A DNA stretch of 40,492 nt from Candidatus Ventrousia excrementavium (GTDB taxonomy: Bacteria > Bacillota > Clostridia > Oscillospirales > Butyricicoccaceae). Each line of letters begins with the position of its first letter. The first letter of the stretch is position 1. The DNA lies in contig DVMR01000069.1 in assembly GCA_018714845.1 (NCBI GenBank), forward strand, positions 1-40,492, read 5' to 3'. The position numbers and the translations under genes are program-made. Shown piece after piece: positions 34,454 to 40,492 of the stretch. Under the pieces are notes generated by a model. That model saw only the letters and a program-made list of their open reading frames with translations. It was not told the origin of the DNA and searched no databases.

Positions 34454-34484
34454 AAAAAGGCAAGGCTGACCGCCTTGCCTTTTT
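34454..34484. terminator. Bidirectional terminator between amidase and eno
   Basis: AAAAAGGCAAGGC, a 5-base loop and GCCTTGCCTTTTT form a perfect 13-bp stem with A and T runs. It lies between convergent genes. Confidence 0.88.
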
Positions 34485-34551
34485 AATTTCAGCGCGCGGC
34501 TCGCTCACACCGCAAAGAGCAGGGGGCAAAGCCGTGCGCAGGGGTTCGATC

Positions 34552-37460
<2,909 letters not shown>

Positions 37461-37473
37461 ATGCGTGTCCTTT

Positions 37474-38244
37474 TTACTGGTTGGCGGCATCAATAATGGC
37501 TGAAAGTTGGCCGACATCCAGGCTGGCGCCGCCAATCAGGCCGCCGTCGACATCGGGCATGGATAAAAGCTCGGCTGCGTTGCTGGGGTTCATCGAACCG
37601 CCATACAGAATGGAGACCGAACGTGCGCACCGCGCGCCGTACTTGGTGCGCAGGCACTCGCGGATGACGCGGCCGACCTCGTCGGCCTGATCGGCGGTCG
37701 CCGTCTTGCCGGTGCCGATGGCCCAGATGGGCTCATAGGCAATGACGACCTTGCGCAAAAGCTCGGAGGGAACGCCGTTGAGCGCCATTTTGACCTGTGC
37801 GCGCACCTGGTCAAGGGTAACGCCGAGCTCGCGCATCTCGAGGCTTTCACCGACGCAGATGATGGGGCGCAGTCCGCATTGCAGGGCGGCCAGCACCTTT
37901 TTGTTGACCAGGGCGTCGGTCTCGCCAAAATACTGGCGGCGCTCAGAGTGGCCGATAATAACATATTTGACACCGGCCTCGTGCAGCATTCCGCACGAAA
38001 CCTCGCCGGTAAAGGCGCCGTTTTCAGCGTAATGGACGTTCTGTGCGCCGATCTCGACCTTGGTGCCCTTGGCGGCACGCACTGCCGAGGGAATCAGGGT
38101 GTACGGCACGCACAGCACAATGTCGCACCAGCGCGCCTCAGCGGCCTTGGCCTTGAGCTCGAGCAGAAAAGTACGTGTCTCGGCCGCGGTTTTGTTCATT
38201 TTCCAGTTGCCAGCAATGATTGTTTTGCGATAACGTCTGTTCAT
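37474..38244 (-). CDS. tpiA: Triosephosphate isomerase
   Basis: TpiA interconverts dihydroxyacetone phosphate and glyceraldehyde 3-phosphate. The 256-residue protein has the N-terminal IIAGNWKMNKT with the substrate lysine (Lys15), the histidine in VIIGHSERRQYF, the catalytic glutamate in IAYEPIWAIGTGKTA and the phosphate loop LYGGSMNPSN. The ATG at 38244 has GGTGAGG upstream. It lies between pgk and gpmI. The 125-base gap to pgk contains a GC-rich hairpin. Confidence 0.98.
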   Translation of the reverse strand: MNRRYRKTIIAGNWKMNKTAAETRTFLLELKAKAAEARWCDIVLCVPYTLIPSAVRAAKGTKVEIGAQNVHYAENGAFTGEVSCGMLHEAGVKYVIIGHSERRQYFGETDALVNKKVLAALQCGLRPIICVGESLEMRELGVTLDQVRAQVKMALNGVPSELLRKVVIAYEPIWAIGTGKTATADQADEVGRVIRECLRTKYGARCARSVSILYGGSMNPSNAAELLSMPDVDGGLIGGASLDVGQLSAIIDAANQ

Positions 38245-38280
38245 AGAAACCTCACCATATTTAAACGGCGGCCGTCTTTT

Positions 38281-38323
38281 GACGCGTAGGCGCCCGCCGC
38301 CCGAAGCCGGGGCGCCGGGCGTC
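38281..38323 (-). other. GC-rich inverted-repeat region between pgk and tpiA
   Basis: The gap holds nested complementary segments. GACGC pairs with GCGTC at the ends (38281-38285 and 38319-38323), with GGCGCC and CCCG/CGGG inside. No T run follows, so it is more likely an mRNA-stabilising or processing hairpin than a terminator. The exact fold was not computed. Confidence 0.45.
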
Positions 38324-38369
38324 AGGACACGCGGCAGGCAAAGCCGTCGTCTTTTCTGTTATTTCCCGA

Positions 38370-39557
38370 TTATTTGTCCAGTAAACAGGCCACGCCGGGC
38401 AGCTCGCGGCCCTCCAGAAACTCAAGGCTTGCGCCGCCGCCGGTCGAGATATGGGTGACTTTGTCGGCAAACCCGAGCTGCTCGATGGCACTGGCGCTGT
38501 CCCCGCCGCCGATGATGGACACGGCAGAGGATTCGGCTACGGCGCGGGCTACGGCGCGAGTCCCTTCTGCGAAGACGGGCAGCTCAAAAGCGCCCATGGG
38601 CCCATTCCAGACAACGGTCCGGGCCTTGGCGATGACGTCGGCGTACAGTTTGCGTGTTTCGGGGCCGATGTCAAAGCCCTCGTAGCCGTCGGGAATCTGT
38701 CCGGCCGGCACGGTCAGGCGATCGGTGTCATTGTCAAAGCTTTTGCCGCACACGATGTCAACGGGGAGCAGCAGCTGCACGCCCTTTTCCCGCGCCTTGT
38801 CCATGACAGAGCGAACGGTATCGAGCTTGCTTTCGTCGCACAGCGAGCAGCCGATGCTGCCGCCCATCGCGCGGCTGAAGGTGTAGGACATGCCGCCGCC
38901 GATGAGCACGCTGTCGCACTTGTCAAGCAGATTCTCGATCAACGCCAGCTTGTCAGCCACTTTGGCGCCGCCTAAAATGGCTACAAACGGGCGGTCGGGG
39001 TGCTCGAGCGCCTTGCCCATGACGTCAATCTCGCGCTGCATCAAAAACCCTGACACTGCGGGCAGATAAGCAGCGACGCCCGCAGTCGAAGCGTGGGCGC
39101 GGTGAGCCGCGCCAAAGGCATCGTTGACATAGAGGTCGGCAAGCGAAGCCAGCTCACGGCAAAAGCCGGGGTCGTTTTTTTCTTCTTCAGGCCGGAAACG
39201 CAGGTTTTCAAGCAGCATGACCTGGCCGGGCTGCAAAGAGGCAGCCAGTGCGCGGGCGCTTTGCCCCGTCACGTCCTGCGCCAGCTCGACGGGCTGGTTC
39301 AAAAGCTCGCTCAGGCGCGCGGCGACCGGGCGCAGAGAATATTTGGGGTCGACCTGGCCCTTGGGCCGGCCGAGATGGGAACACAAAATGACGGCCGCCC
39401 CCTGGGACAAAAGGTGGCGGATGGTGGGCAGGGCCGCCGTGATGCGGGTCTCGTCGGCGATGACGCCGTTTTGCAGGGGGACATTGAAGTCACAGCGCAG
39501 CAGCACCTTTTTGCCGGAAACAGCAACGTCGGCGACCGATTTTTTGTGCAGGCTCAT
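38370..39557 (-). CDS. pgk: Phosphoglycerate kinase
   Basis: Pgk makes ATP from 1,3-bisphosphoglycerate. The 395-residue protein has the N-terminal VLLRCDFNVPLQNG, the SHLGRPKG loop, NDAFGAAHRAHAST, the hinge/nucleotide segment PFVAILGGAKVADK, VWNGPMGAFE and the C-terminal GGGDSASAIEQLG...HISTGGGASLEFLEG. The ATG at 39557 has AAGGAG upstream. It heads the operon pgk-tpiA-gpmI-eno behind a near-consensus promoter. gapA, often first in this operon, is not next to it. Confidence 0.98.
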   Translation of the reverse strand: MSLHKKSVADVAVSGKKVLLRCDFNVPLQNGVIADETRITAALPTIRHLLSQGAAVILCSHLGRPKGQVDPKYSLRPVAARLSELLNQPVELAQDVTGQSARALAASLQPGQVMLLENLRFRPEEEKNDPGFCRELASLADLYVNDAFGAAHRAHASTAGVAAYLPAVSGFLMQREIDVMGKALEHPDRPFVAILGGAKVADKLALIENLLDKCDSVLIGGGMSYTFSRAMGGSIGCSLCDESKLDTVRSVMDKAREKGVQLLLPVDIVCGKSFDNDTDRLTVPAGQIPDGYEGFDIGPETRKLYADVIAKARTVVWNGPMGAFELPVFAEGTRAVARAVAESSAVSIIGGGDSASAIEQLGFADKVTHISTGGGASLEFLEGRELPGVACLLDK

Positions 39558-39614
39558 AAAGACAGCTCCTTATAGCGTAATAAAAAAACGCGGAGTCAGA
39601 ATGTAACCGTGTTG

Positions 39615-39643
39615 ATTATATATCAGTCTCGGGGGTAAATCAA
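39615..39643 (-). promoter_or_regulatory. Sigma-A promoter of the glycolytic operon
   Basis: TTGATT (39638-39643), a 17-base spacer and a perfect TATAAT (39615-39620) lie on the minus strand, about 57 bases before pgk. Confidence 0.8.
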
Positions 39644-39702
39644 GCAAAATCGGTGTTTTTGCGCTATTAAAAATTCAGAAGTGCACCCATACGCTCATCC
39701 AC

Positions 39703-39731
39703 TTGCCAAACGGCGGCGCGCGCAGTATAAT
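39703..39731 (+). promoter_or_regulatory. Sigma-A promoter of alr
   Basis: TTGCCA (39703-39708), a 17-base spacer and a perfect TATAAT (39726-39731) lie about 46 bases before alr. A GC-rich palindromic stretch (GGCCGCGGCGCGGCC, near 39746-39760) and AAAGGAG follow. Confidence 0.8.
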
Positions 39732-39777
39732 CAGCGTAAAGTCAGGCCGCGGCGCGGCCGCAAAGGAGAGTGCACCC

Positions 39778-40492
39778 ATGACCGGTATTGAAGAAAAGGC
39801 CCGTATCTGGGCTGAGATCGACCTTGACGCTCTTGTCTTTAACTTCCGTCAGGCGCAAAAGCGCGCAGGCAGCGCCAAGACGCTGGCTGTTTTGAAGGCG
39901 GACGCCTACGGCCACGGCGCTGTCCAGTGTGCACGCGCACTGGAAAAGGCAGGGGCCGACTATTTTGCCGTTGCGGCGCCTGAAGAGGGCCTGCAGCTGC
40001 GTGCGGCCGGCATCCGCACTCCTGTGCTGCTGCTGGGTGTCGCGCCTGACTGCATGGTGCGCGAGCTTGCCGAAAACGACATTGAGCTTGCCGTCAACAC
40101 CCTTGAGACAGCCGAGCATTTTTCCCGTCTGGCGGACGGCTGCGTCGTCAAGGCGCATGTCCAGCTCGATACCGGCATGTCGCGTCTGGGTCTTGAAACC
40201 TTTAAAGGAGTCGAGCAGACCGGCGAAGACGTCATCGCCATTTCCCGCCTGCCGAATATCAGGCTGCAGGGCCTTTTCACCCACCTTTGCGTTTCCGACA
40301 CGCGCGAAGAGGATGAGTACACTAAAAATCAAATTCGGCTTTTTAAAGAGACAGCCGATTACGTCAAGGCGCACGGCGTCGACATCCCGCTGTGCCACTG
40401 CGCCAACAGCGCGGCCATTATCCGCTTTCCTGAGGCGCAGTTCGACATGGTGCGCGAGGGCATCATGCTGTACGGCGTGGCGCCGGACAAGT
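39778..40492 (+). CDS. alr: Alanine racemase, N-terminal part (cut by window edge)
   Basis: Alr is a PLP enzyme that makes D-alanine for peptidoglycan. About 238 codons are visible. The PLP lysine is Lys40 in LAVLKADAYGHGA. Other family blocks are WAEIDLDALVFNFRQA, QLDTGMSRLGL, LFTHLCVSDTREED, CHCANSAAI and VREGIMLYGV. The ATG at 39778 has AAAGGAG upstream. The C-terminal domain with the catalytic tyrosine lies outside. It is divergent from the pgk operon. Confidence 0.97.
   Translation, partial: MTGIEEKARIWAEIDLDALVFNFRQAQKRAGSAKTLAVLKADAYGHGAVQCARALEKAGADYFAVAAPEEGLQLRAAGIRTPVLLLGVAPDCMVRELAENDIELAVNTLETAEHFSRLADGCVVKAHVQLDTGMSRLGLETFKGVEQTGEDVIAISRLPNIRLQGLFTHLCVSDTREEDEYTKNQIRLFKETADYVKAHGVDIPLCHCANSAAIIRFPEAQFDMVREGIMLYGVAPDK

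Noticed and set aside
34495-34551. tRNA gene suggested by GGTTCGATC near 34543
   Set aside because: No acceptor, D-arm or anticodon stem could be built around this T-loop-like string, and it directly abuts the eno stop.
39681-39780. Direct repeat GTGCACCCAT (39681 and 39770)
   Set aside because: This is one 10-base repeat, the second copy overlapping the alr start. No flanking mobile element or site duplication is seen, so chance is the simplest explanation.

Overview
The window is about 40.5 kb of a fairly GC-rich bacterial chromosome that contains the replication origin. The order dnaA-dnaN-yaaA-recF-remB-gyrB-gyrA, the remB (DUF370) gene between recF and gyrB, consensus sigma-A promoters, strong AGGAGG ribosome binding sites and an anaerobic amino-acid or lactate metabolism (Etf with ferredoxin domains, butyrate kinase, indolepyruvate:ferredoxin oxidoreductase) point to a strictly anaerobic, fermentative Clostridia-type Firmicute. 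An Oscillospiraceae/Ruminococcaceae-like lineage is my inference from GC content and gene content. I cannot name a species. No rRNA, tRNA, CRISPR array, phage or IS element was seen.

Layout. (1) 1-7451, minus strand: replication and topology cluster, with gyrA cut by the left edge. A putative oriC lies between dnaA and dnaN, with a DnaA-box cluster, a DnaA-trio-like array and an AT-rich stretch. (2) 7679-8731: mnmA, divergent from dnaA, where many Firmicutes have rpmH-rnpA-yidC. (3) 8788-12305, minus: FAD-linked 2-hydroxyacid dehydrogenase, etfB and etfA, resembling an electron-bifurcating lactate dehydrogenase. (4) 12445-16145, plus: AraC-type regulator, an orphan citrate-lyase ligase (CitC), two DUF3841 paralogues and an alpha/beta hydrolase. 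(5) 16220-23406: seven genes in four transcription blocks (FAH-family protein, N-acyl-D-amino-acid deacylase, DUF1847 protein, asparaginase II, isoaspartyl dipeptidase, and a D-glutamate cyclase split into two genes). Together they look like a salvage or repair module for D-, N-acyl- and isoaspartyl amino-acid derivatives. (6) 23658-27861: ABC transporter with a very large coiled-coil FtsX permease and a small membrane protein. (7) 28069-32480: buk-ptb-iorA-iorB, which would convert 2-oxoacids to acids with ATP gain. (8) 32519-34436: membrane-bound XRE regulator and an acetamidase/formamidase family protein. (9) 34552-39557, minus: lower glycolysis, pgk-tpiA-gpmI-eno. (10) 39778-end: alanine racemase, cut by the right edge.

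How it fits together. The bifurcating dehydrogenase and IorAB would both use low-potential ferredoxin chemistry, and Ptb-Buk would harvest acyl-CoA as ATP. The D-amino-acid/isoaspartyl island could feed amino acids into the same fermentation. Five convergent gene pairs are separated by compact, perfectly symmetrical hairpins that should terminate in both directions. Several operons have near-consensus promoters with a palindrome in or beside the promoter. No intergenic gap exceeds 300 bases.

The best candidates for something undescribed are the D-amino-acid/isoaspartyl island, with a shared palindrome over both divergent -35 boxes, and the orphan CitC with tandem DUF3841 genes. All functions are read from motifs without database searches.
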